From: Brugia malayi
Lineage: Eukaryota > Nematoda > Chromadorea > Rhabditida > Onchocercidae
Direction: 5' to 3'
DNA length: 64,000 nt
Assembly (NCBI RefSeq): GCF_000002995.4
Contig: NW_025062476.1
Location: 3,901,001-3,965,000 of the forward strand
Shown: in pieces, positions 1 through 11,561 of the stretch
Layout of the letters: each line of letters opens with the position of its first letter
Position numbering within the stretch: position 1 is the first letter of the stretch
Made by a program: the position numbers and the translations under genes
The notes under the pieces: model-generated
What the model was told of the DNA's origin: nothing
Seen by the model: the letters and a program-made list of their open reading frames with translations, nothing else
Database searches by the model: none

Positions 1-1881
1 TTCATATCCATGAAAAGAAAGAAACCTACCTTGAAACTGTAAATTATTCATATGATCTGCTATAACTGAAACTATAATAAATTTAACAAAACTTAGAATC
101 ATTTATAAGCAACACGAAAGAAAAAGTAATTACTTAACATGAAGAATGAAATGACAACAATCAAACAAACAATAAAGAAATGCAACAGAACTTCACACAG
201 TCCTATAATTTAATCTGCGTGGTCTATCTATCCAGCATCTCCTTGTAAGAATGTACACATTGTAATGTCGACATTACCAATTTTCTAGTCTTACTCTTCG
301 TTAGACGAAAGAATAAACCAAAGAATTCTATCGCTAAAATCTTAATCCTACTGAGATAAAAAAAGTGAAAAAGACTGGGAGGAAATATTTTTATTCTTAT
401 CAACAGCATAAGTGTTTTAACCAATAAAAAACAAGAGAAAAAATATCGGTAATCAGACAGGTGTAGATACATTAAGCAACTGTGGCATTAATATTCCGTG
501 GACGCATACATTATTCCTGGAATAAATTTAAGTAAATTTTTTCATGTTTTCCTTACATATCATTCCGATATTGCTCCTTGTGCACATGTTTATACTATTT
601 TACTTACTATCTTTAAATAAATTATAGTTATAATCATTTAAATGAATCATAGTTAATCACAGTTATCATACTGATGATGATCCAATGTTATAATATTATA
701 TGCATCATTTCGCAATTTTTTTAAGTAACAACGGAGGAAAGTGAATTTTTTCTCCGTTATGACAATGTTAAGTGAGATACTTTTGCCCTTCATAAAGACA
801 TACAGCTTCATTAGACATATGTATATGAATAGCTTTCCTAAGTTTCCAAAAATTGGGCAATATATTTAAAAAAATAAGTTATTTACGAGTTCCAGAAAGG
901 CAACATCAATAGCAAAAATAATGACAACACACTGTTAAGTATGGAAAATATATCTCAAACAATCATATGAAACTCACATAACAGAGAAAATGAAAACAAA
1001 AAAAGAAAAAAAAGAAAGGAAAAAGAAAGAACAAGTAACAGACGAGACAAAGAGCTCCCAATGTATATACGTATTATTGATTACAGAAGTTAACATTTAA
1101 GGATTCAGTGTTACGTCATAAACAAATCAAAAAAAAAAAAATCAAACAAATATAGCTCTAAGTACGGAAACACTAAATATCACTGAATTAAGAATGCGAA
1201 CTTCCTTAGCAATTAAGGAAATCGTGGTTCTTGTTCAAAAATAGCTGAAATATTTCTGCAACTGCAAAAGACCAGTGAAATTTTAACCTTAAAAGAAATC
1301 CATCACATAATTAGCTCACTCTACAATAGTCCATAATTCTAAAATTCGAAATCTAAAAAGAGTGAGCACCTTTAGAAAATAAATAACAAAAGCATCAGAA
1401 ATGCATCATTCAATACTGACACTGATTGTACATATCAAATATCAGTCTTTACGCTGTTCTTGAATTTTTGAATGTCTAATCCTTAATCCTGCAAAATTCC
1501 CAAATTTATTGCTACCTCTTTTTTGTCATGATGATTCACATTCTTCATCATGACAGAAAAGCAGCAGAATAAGACATGTACCTTCAAAAATAGGCTTTAT
1601 CCATAGTTGTTACCGGAATATCTCAATCAAAAATTCCAAAATAAAAAAATAAAATAAAATAAAAAATTACAACTTGAAAACAAAGGGTTCATTTAGAAAA
1701 TTTCAACTTAATAAAACCCTTAATACAAAACATAAACAAATTGAATACTTTAAAAAATCAATAAGGGAAAATCAATCTCCTAATTTTCAATTAGCTAATC
1801 AAATCTACTTCTTCATAATCCATAAATCTTCTCAATAATATTATCGAACCCGGTATTTCACCACAAGGCTTTCAACGTCTT
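1..1881. other. 3' flank of ZRANB2, no gene seen
   Basis: This AT-rich stretch lies downstream of the ZRANB2 stop codon. It presumably holds the 3' UTR of that minus-strand gene and then intergenic DNA. Open frames here are short, AT-rich and show no recognisable domain. Several TTTATT words (minus-strand AATAAA) are present, so no single polyadenylation site can be chosen. Confidence 0.5.
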
Positions 1882-4444
1882 TCAACGTCGATCTTTATCC
1901 CGATGCGCCGAAGAACTGTGATGTCGACGTGGTGAACTTTCCCTAAGAAAATTTTGGAAAAATCCCTCAAGTTTACAAAAAGTTGAGATTTAAAACAAAA
2001 ACTGAATCATGAAAAAAAAGTTGGAATGCTGCAATCTTACCCTACTTACAAATGCTCCCTAACCAACTTTATTTTTGAAATATTTTCTAGTTATAAGTTC
2101 CTAACCTTTTTTTTGAAATTCTCAGTTTTCAAAACACTACTGTTTTCTACCTGTGAAAAACAATATAAAGAGAATTCTGATTAACACGAAAAACTAACCT
2201 GCACTGACTATTGCGTTGACTGTGTCGATTTCTGTCGCGTTCATCTTTGCTGCTACGTTCGTCTCTACGCTCACGATCTCGTTCCTTTTCTTTTTCCTTA
2301 TCACGAGCTGAATCACGATCTTTAATCCGGGTATCACCTTTTTCCTTTTCACGTTCAACATCTCGACTGGAACGTTTGCGCTCCTCTTCATTTTCACTTT
2401 CTTCACAAGAACATTCACCACCACTGCATGAACATGAGCAACTGGAACTTATAACAATTAATATATTAAATGAATTTCATCATAAAGCCGCTTGTTCACA
2501 ATCATATTGTTCAGTGCTTACTTTTATTTACGCTTTCCTAAGCTGTTTTGTTCATTCAAACAATTAGCGATCACAAAGAAAATTTAAAGCCTTACTCTGA
2601 TGAACATCTCGACTCGCTCCTTACTTGCGTTTCTGTAACTGAAGATGCAAGGGCGGCTTTACGGGCTGCTATTTTAGCCTTCAAATTTTCTACTTCAAAT
2701 TCATCTGCACTTAAATCGTACTTATCCAAATCAGCATCATTTTCATCTTCATCGTCCTCCTCCTCTTCCACCTTTGAGGAAAATAAGGACATAATTTAAT
2801 CAGAAACTTGCTGCTTTATTAATATTACTATTTAACATAACATGCAGTATTATCAATACAAACAGCTAGGCATGCTGACCATACTGAGTCTAGTAGTCAA
2901 CAATTTTTACTTTGTGCCGCTCTACAGCCGAGATGAAAAGGAAAGAAAAAAACTACCTTATTTACCATGATTAATATCTTAAACAACAGTTAAAACAAAA
3001 AATAAAAAGCAAACCTCAGCATGTTGCATACCTCTTCATCGTTGTCACCAGACACAGCCTGCTTGGTATCGTTTTCGACCTCTTCAATTTTTTCTTTTTC
3101 TTCTTCACTTGCTTTCTCACTGTATTTTGCACATTCCTCTGGTCCACCAACCTTCTGCTCCTAAAGTGTAGAAAAATCTTTAAACGATAGAGATAGTGAT
3201 ATAGATTTAGCTTTATTACATTCAATTATTTATCAGCGACGTTATCTTAATCATTCTCTGATGCTAAGATCCTTACAATACAATAAAGGATGCAAAACAG
3301 AAGACGATCAAATTTTCTAGAAAAGTTTGTAGTAGCAATGATAACAAATATTTCAGCTTAGTCTGCTCCATAGCTTGATCACGTATGATTCAAATATCTG
3401 GTTCTTGATAGCTTGTGAATGACGTATTTAAATTTTTACATAATATATTCTTTGTTTTAATATTTTGAAGCGTCAAATTCCAGAGAGGAACCAGAATAAA
3501 TTTCTAGAGATAAAGTATCCAAATCAGAACATATAACACAGAAATCTGTAGTCAATGTAAAGTAATTAACACCTCCTCCGCTTTGTTATCTAATTTTCGC
3601 CGTTTCTTTTTACGACCGAATTCATCAAACTCTTCGTCATCTTCTCGTTCGATATACTCAACATTCTGTCGATCCATATATCCACCACCATAACCTGAAA
3701 AAAGACACTACGTAGAAAAACATATTTTATTTTAACTTTCTGAATCTGTCTAGTTATGTACAACTGAAAAATTAATTCTTTGGTAACTCATTCGAATTCA
3801 TAAACTTATCTGCTTAAATCATTTATTTAATTGGGTTTACAATTAAGCTGCCTACCAGTTCGTACTTCCAAGTCACCCAGTTTCGGTGCATTACATATAT
3901 TACACGCTGTTCTTCGTGCCCAATTTACATTGCCACATCTAGAATTTATTGATAAAAGTTTCACGAAAAACGGCAATCCTCTGGATATAGTAGAGAGTGA
4001 CTGACCTCTGACTCTTATCAGTTCTGCTACTTTTGCTACTTTCTGGCGTCCTAATATACAAAACAACGTATATGTAAAAAACTTAAAATCACTAACGCAC
4101 CTATAAATCGACTTCAATTTAAGTAAAATGTGATGGTTATAAAAAGAAAAATACAGTAAAACTAACTTAGTGCATGCCCAATCTTCAGCAGCAAACAATC
4201 CTTTTGACTTTTCTGCCGCATCTTTTCCAATTTCACGGCCTACACGGTTCTTGGAACGTGGTTTAGCTTTACCGCAACGTTCACATACGCTAACGCGATC
4301 TGCGTTGATGTATGCACATTTAGCATCAATACATGCCCATTCACCATCACGTAAAGCACGTCGATGAGTACTTGGTGCAGTGACTACATTTGAAGCCATT
4401 TGACGCTGCCGTTCTAAATAACGCGAAGCGTCGTCTGAATTCAT
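1882..4444 (-). CDS. ZRANB2: ZRANB2-like RanBP2-type zinc-finger splicing protein
   Basis: Exons, in transcription order: 4444-4167, (optional 4050-4006), 3938-3856, 3694-3573, 3160-3032, 2771-2596, 2441-2199 and 1942-1882. All phases join without a stop, giving about 363 residues, or 378 with the optional exon. Seen: two RanBP2-type zinc fingers (WACIDAKC...CERC and WACTKCGNVNWARR...CNIC), then the family signature NVEYIEREDDEEFDEFGRKK. An acidic central part and a charged C-terminal part rich in Ser, Arg, Asp, Glu and Lys follow. Known for the family: the fingers bind single-stranded GGU RNA and the charged tail binds spliceosome proteins in nuclear speckles; human ZRANB2 is a little shorter. 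The start MNSDDASRYLE is chosen because an orphan acceptor lies just upstream at 4458-4459. The first donor in exon 6 (after 2625) gives a frameshift, so the second (after 2596) is used. The stop codon lies in a 10-bp tandem repeat (1871-1890). Confidence 0.9.
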
Positions 4445-4457
4445 TGCTCGATACACC

Positions 4458-4459
4458 CT
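4458..4459 (-). promoter_or_regulatory. Predicted spliced-leader acceptor of ZRANB2
   Basis: On the minus strand a pyrimidine-rich TTTTTGTCTAG ends here, 13 nt before the chosen ATG, with no coding exon upstream. In nematodes this arrangement usually marks trans-splicing of a spliced leader. It supports the start at 4444 over an in-frame ATG at 4465 that lies before the acceptor. Confidence 0.5.
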
Positions 4460-6198
4460 AGACAAAAATTAATATATGAATGAAAATATATCGAAAAATT
4501 TGCATGAGTGAAAAAAAAAAAAATAACATACGTCGTAAACACTTAGATTGAAAATGAAAATATAAATGCTTACATGAATAAAATAATTAAGCAAAATTTT
4601 GTGACAAAAAAATCGAATGAAGAAATCAACACGAATGAAAACAAACAAAGCAACAGTGGCGAGACAAATGCACTTATGCACACACATCAGTACAGAAAAT
4701 TTAATTTAATAACACAAAAGATTCGAATCTACGAAATCTCAAATTCAAAAAAAAAGTCATATTTGCAAAATAAAGAATTAAACATCAATTAATGCATATC
4801 CTAGATGGAGAACACCACAACAACCCAGCACATATTATCTTACATCTCGAGAATACTTGCAGGGTTTATTACATCCCGGGGATACTCCAGGATGACAAAG
4901 ATACCGTATTTCATGTTGTCGGTATGAAAACCAACGCATCAATAATAACGGTAAACTTTATTTTTCAACGTAATGTATTGTTTCATAATTGATCCTTCAA
5001 TAATGCTATGTTTACGCTTTGTATTCAGTAGGACTCACGTGAATGCGTAATTCTTACTGAATTCACGTAGGTCTTATCAAAATTAAGTTGTCACATTTAA
5101 CTAATTCATTGAAATCATAAACAAGTGTGAAGTGTTGTTTTTTCAAAGAACAAACATTTTGAGTTTTATTATATTTTTAGATGTTTATTCATAATAAGAT
5201 TTCTATATTAATTAATATTAATTAGCAAGGAAAATTGACATTTCTTAGAAATTATTATTGTTTTCTCTGAGCAATCTAACATTATCGTTTGATGAAAAAT
5301 GATTTAATTTGAGTAATTTATAATGTATTTGAAAAATATTTATATGAATACATTTGATTTTTTTAATTTGCTGAAATTAAAATTTAAATATTTCGTTTGT
5401 TTTTTTTTTTTTTTTTTTTTGAGAAAGAAAAAAGAAACGAAAATAGAGACTTTTTAAAAACCTTAGTGTTGGGAAGAATTACACAATAATAAATATCCAA
5501 AATGGAAAAAAGCTATTTCATTAAATCATAACAAAAACAATTGGATCAGCTAATTCATTTTTTTTTTATCGTTATCACTTCAAATGATAAGTCTTACATA
5601 AGGTAGCCTAATAATTTATCAACAAAAGGAAAATATAGTGCTATGAATAGTAAAATTCAATAAATAACTATGAAAACTTTAATTTTTTGATTTAAATTCA
5701 CTACAAAAGTTATTTTGAAAATTTTTTTATAAGCTTTACTTTCGAATGAAAAAAAAAAATTTATGGAATTAGAAGCAAAAGATTAGTTGAAATTTTTTTT
5801 TGAGATAATCAATGGTTTTATCTTTTCTTTCTCTCTAAAACATTGAAAAATCCAATCAAACAATTTGTTCAAATAAATCATTTTGAAACCATCGCAAACA
5901 TTATCATTCGATATAACAATATGGAATATATTTAACATTTCCATTCAAAAAGATTTGGTTAAAAAACGGAATGCTTTTGTAGATATAAATGCTCATTGAA
6001 TATAATGTTCAATTTAAATTTAAAATGGTTTCAAAATGGTTTGAAATGATCGGTTAACCAAACGTTTCATTCGTCATTTTCAGAATTTATCTTTTTTAAT
6101 GAAAAGAAAAATTTTTTTTGAATATTTTTTATAAAAAGTAAAAACAAAGATAATCAATTCATTGTTGTTAAAATTCATATCAAAAACGGTGATATTCT
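4460..6198. other. Divergent promoter interval between ZRANB2 and the K-Cl cotransporter
   Basis: The two flanking genes are transcribed away from each other, so this 1.7 kb should hold both promoters. Most of it is extremely AT-rich with poly-T runs. A block at about 4793-4960 is clearly richer in G and C than its surroundings. A small inverted repeat (ACGTGAAT ... ATTCACGT) lies near 5036-5067. No convincing exon was found. Confidence 0.45.
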
Positions 6199-6200
6199 AG
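6199..6200 (+). promoter_or_regulatory. Predicted spliced-leader acceptor of the K-Cl cotransporter gene
   Basis: GATATTCTAG ends here, four nucleotides before the ATG at 6205, with no coding exon upstream. This fits a trans-splice acceptor and supports that start codon. Confidence 0.45.
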
Positions 6201-6204
6201 GTGA

Positions 6205-9200
6205 ATGGCGAAATTAGCAGATGAGAAGAGATATGTTAAAAAGGTTAACGACAATGATTTCGAAAAGAATAAAAAACGTAAAACACATTTATCAGAGGAA
6301 GAAAGTTCAGATGATGGTAAATAACTTTCAACATTTAATTTTATATTTTGCTTTTCAATTTATCTAATTATGTTCAGTAATAAAATTAAACTAATTAGTA
6401 GGATGTGATACTGTTATCAGTCCAACGATTTTGTATTGTTATGAAATGCATGGAATGAAATGGCTACTGGGAGACTTTTCGTTTTAAATTGTTATCAGAG
6501 ATTAGGAGATTAGTTGAATTTATCTCTATGGCTGTATGTGAATGCTTCATCAAGAAACTATCTTCAGAAATGACAAATACTTCATAAATATCAAAAGATT
6601 AACTGATAGAGTTGAAACTTTCGATTATTATGATTGTCACTAAATTTTTAGAGTTCAAATATTTTACTATATATTTGTTGTTTTTATATTTCTATTCATT
6701 AGTTTTTCATATCTTATTATTAAAATTTGGCAATCGAAGGCTTACTTTTATAATGATCCCATGTTCAGACAATATTATCATATTATCAGTTATTGAAATA
6801 TTCCATCAACGAACCAACTTTTTTCTAAGCTTTAATCTGATTAAATAAACAGCTATTCATAACAGAAATTATTGCAGCTATAAATCCTAATTATACTTCA
6901 TCTATATTTCTATTCCGGAAAATTAACAATATACAACATATCATTAACAGTGTTTTTGTTCAGGTAACAGACAACGTTATTTATTAACAATCTATACGAT
7001 TCACATTTTTCAAAAGTAAATTTATAAAACCATCATCATCAATACATTGGTTTTATAGATTTGAAATAATTTCCAGGATGATAATCCATTGTACGGCCGT
7101 GGAACATTGGGTGTTTTCTCTGGTGTTTACATCAGTTATATGCAAAATATTCTTCTTCTTGGTGTAATCTTTATTCGCTTGCCATGGATTGTTGGTGTTC
7201 TAAGCTTAAGTTTAACAGCATTCTCAATTTTTCTTGTCTTTACAGCGGTAACTATTCATTCATTTAATTTTTCAAATTTTAGAAATTTCACGGATTCCAA
7301 TTTGAAAAATTTTCAAAATTACAGGTGATATTAAATGAATATTTTCAAAGAATATCTAATTTTCCTATTACGTACAATAAACAATTTATAAACGGAAGAT
7401 ATAGCTTACGATGCATAGACTTCTTAAAAGAGATTTGCTTTTCCATTTAATGAATTTATTAAACAAATTGATATGATCAATGAGAGAAGGAATAAATAAG
7501 TTTGCTTTATATTAGGTTTTATTCTCGTCATTTTCTGTCGCAGCAATTGCAACAAACGGAAGTGATCGTCTATATGGTGGTCCGTTTACTACAATTGCCT
7601 ACAGTTTGGGTAATCGAGTAGCGCTTGTTGGTATGCAAATAAATACAGTTATTAAATAATTAATTAGTTGAGAGTGACAAGTGTGAACAAGTAGGTAAAA
7701 TATGGGAAAATTGAAAATTATTTAAAGATATCGCTAATTACATCTAGTGTCAACACATCGTATTAATAAAAAGAGTTTTATACTATGTATAATAAGTTAA
7801 AATTTGATAATGCTTATGTATTTCATAAATAAATTTTACATCACTCGGTGAAAGCATGTGTTGAATTTAATGATAAAATTCAAGTGTAAACAAATTTGAG
7901 AAATAATTGAATACATTATATAATAAGATGTGTTCTTTTGAATAATTATTATTAATATCTAATTGCGTATTGTAATTTTGTCATTTGCTGATAATGCTTA
8001 GAATTTCACATACGAATGAAGTTTTGTCATTATAGCTGGAGTAATGCTTTGCTTAGCAAACTGTGGTTTTACTGGAACATGTTTGACAATATGTGCTCAA
8101 CTAATTCAACAATATATTTTGAAGCCAACACCAATGAAGCCACATTTAGCAAAGCTAGCATTTGAAAATGTTAGTTTAATGAGAATTTCTTATTGTTTCC
8201 ATCAGTATTTCAAATATTATTTAACAAAATAAGGACGTAAGGAAGTAAGCTGCCACATGCATTTTACTTTGTGCTATAGATTTTCTGTACTCATAAACTC
8301 ATGCAAGGGGAAAAAAAAATGCAATTTAAGCCTAAATGTTATTGCTATATTATAGAATAGTTAACGAAGCACCTTTTTTTTTTAAATTTCAAATTCTAAA
8401 TTATACCTTTGGAGGTTGTTTAACTGACTTCGTCCTTTTTGTTAATTGCTGTAAGGTAGGATTTTAAAAAGTTGCTTGGAAATGACGTAAAAAATAAAGT
8501 AATTAGATAACTGGATGGGATTTTAGAATTATTTTTAATGAAATTATAGGAAAAAGAATAAGATTTCGAACACTAAATTCTTCAGACTGATTCATGAATC
8601 ATTATAATTTATTCTGACTAAATTACTTCATCATTTCAGTCATCATATGCACTTTATTATTCAATCAGCATACGAAGACTAATTTAGAGAAATTCTTGGA
8701 ATTTAATTTAATTGTATAAGTGAAATTATAAAGCTAAATGATTTTCTTCTTTAATTTATTTTAGGATCATAAAGCTATACGAGAATTATATGAAAAACCA
8801 TATTACATGCATCTTACCTTACTTGTTTCTTTTTTGATTCTCATAACCCTATTTAATAGTTTTGGGAAGCGAATTCTTAAATGTAAGATTTTATTAGAAT
8901 GGATGAGAATTTTTTAAATCTTTAGAAATGATGGATGGATGTTGTTAAAGAATTAAATTATAACATATGATCTATCAACAATCTTCACTACTGATAAATC
9001 AAGAATAGTAATTATTCGATTTTACAATAGTATTACTGTTACTTTGTATGCAGTATATAATGATTACAGTATCATTCATTACAATTAAATAAACTATAAA
9101 AGAGATTTGATAGGAACAATGAATTTAGCAATCACATAAATGGATGCAATTTTTTAGGGATTTGTTGGATACCCTTTACAGTTTTCATCATTTTACTTGT

Positions 9201-11515
9201 TGGTATTTTCATCTCTGCTAGTACAAAGATCATTCAACGGGATGTCGAATTGCGATGCATTCATGAACCTATGGAATTAATTCCAAGTGAATTATATTTT
9301 TTCCTTTTCCTCCTTTCTTTTCTAATATAAAATATCATCATTTTTTAGTTTTTGTATCAGTTTATTTCAATTTTTTTTTCTTTTTTTTTAACATTTGTTT
9401 TACAAAATACATTGCATAATTTTGTGAACAATGTTATTCATTTCATTATCACAACTATATACTTGCATGAATTAATTGCATTTGAATATCAATAATGAAA
9501 TTTAGCATAATTTGACATTAATTTGACATATTTAACATTAATTATATTAATTAATTGCAAATAAAAGAAGTGAATGAATAGTCGAATTATTATTATATAT
9601 TATTATTATTATTATTATTATTATGCATATAAATTATTATTATTTTTATTATTATACATATTATTATATATAAAATTATTATACAAACGTAACACATTAA
9701 AAATATCAATTTTTCGATTCAAAAAAAGTGTAAAAATTAATTTGAAAGTAAATTTTCTAGAAGATCGTTATTATGATCAAGTACCAGTGCTATTATATTT
9801 GCCAACAAACTACACAACCGTACCACCAATTAGTGCAATAATTGATCCATCCATTATGAAACATTTCTGCGAGTAAAAATACGAAAAAAATTTCTTTTTT
9901 TCTTTGATCTAAAATAATTTGATCATAAGAAAATTTCTAAAATCTATTTATTAGTTAAAAAAAATTTTTTAAAAAGTAACAAATACGCGTATTTTTTATA
10001 AAATGCAATAAGTAATAAAATAGTTAAATGATAAGTGAAACAAATAGGAATTTATAGTTAATTAGTAAATAATTTAGCTGGAAAAGGCATAAAAATGATA
10101 ATGAGTTAACTTATAGATTAAAAAATTCTATCGATTGATAGCATTAAAATTTTCCATGGCTTTTTTTCTTTTCTGAAAATAAAACAAAAATTCCAAGAAA
10201 AAAATTCAGTTTAAATTCATTTTTAGCAATCAATTTGCTCTTTCTCTTTCTCCTTTTTAAAAAAAAAAATTTAAAACAAAGATGATGCAATTCTATTACT
10301 TTTCATTTCATTAACTGATAAATTTTTGATTTTTGATATATGTAAAAAATTTAGATAAATAAAGTATACTAAGCCAATTTCTCATAAAAAAAAAAGAAGC
10401 TGAAAATGATTCTGATTTTTTTTTAATGCTTATTTCTTACTTTTTTCAGAATTTTAACTAAGTTTATTTACTTATAAACATTAAATCTGCTGACTAATTA
10501 ATTGATCAATATGTTAATTGTAAATTCAGTCTAAAAAATTGAGAAAAACTTGTCTTTGTTAACGTTTTTCTTATTTTTTCTTACTTCAAATCTTGACTTA
10601 ATCCATCCTTTTTCTTTTCCTCACCTATAATTTATTCCGATTTAGCAAATCTTTCAAAAAATATAATATTACACTTCTCTAGATATCCGTTCTATACAAT
10701 GAATTGTACTTCCGACAGCGTAAACGATTGTCAATTCAGCAATTTTCGTTTGAAAGCATTTGAATGGAATCTCAAAGTGATCCAATCAAATTTACAGTAT
10801 CATATCACTGATACCAATAATATAAATAATTTTGATTGGCGTGATATTATTTACGATATATATTTCTTTGAAGGCATTATCATCAGTGTTAGTTGTTTTT
10901 ATGTTTGATAAATTATGCAAAATCGATCATGAAATATGTTCAAGTTTGTATGAGAAGGAAAATTAAGTGAATGATATTAGTTGTTCTTTTTTTGAAATTC
11001 ATTAAATTAAGAAATCGAGGAATCCATACGTTTTGTAGAGTAGAATGTAGAAAATATTTTATCAAGTCTGACTGATCACTTATTTCTTCATTTGAACACT
11101 TTAGTTAAATTTATTAGATATCGAAAAACAAAGATAGTAACATGATGAATGCAAATATCAAAAGCATTTTTTTTTTTTTTTTATTTGTGTGATTTTTTGA
11201 AGTCTGTAAGTTTCTCTTAATAAATTGCAAAATAAAAATAAAACTTAAAGAAATATTTTATTATTGCTTTTTTTTCCTTTCTAGACTAATGTAAAATTTG
11301 CATCAGTTACCGGTTGTGCACTTATTTTATTACCATTATTTACGGGTAGTATTTGTGGTATTAATATTTCATCAATGCTAAAATCACCAACTAAAAATAT
11401 TCCCACTGGAATTTTTAGCAGTTTATTAACGATGCTTTTTGTAAGTAATGACAATTCTGCTTGTTAAATCTTATTATTATTTTTATTCTTCGTCTTCTTA
11501 TTGTTATTATTATTA

Positions 11516-11561
<46 letters not shown>

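Noticed and set aside
30..36. A 7-nt segment on the minus strand flanked by ACAG and GTAGGT, looking like a micro-exon
   Set aside because: Too short to support. No adjoining exons of a gene are visible at the window edge.
2194..2799. Serine-rich frames on the + strand (2247-2567, 2548-2799) and an alternative minus frame
   Set aside because: They are shadows of the ZRANB2 charged and acidic exons, which fit the minus strand with consistent splice phases.
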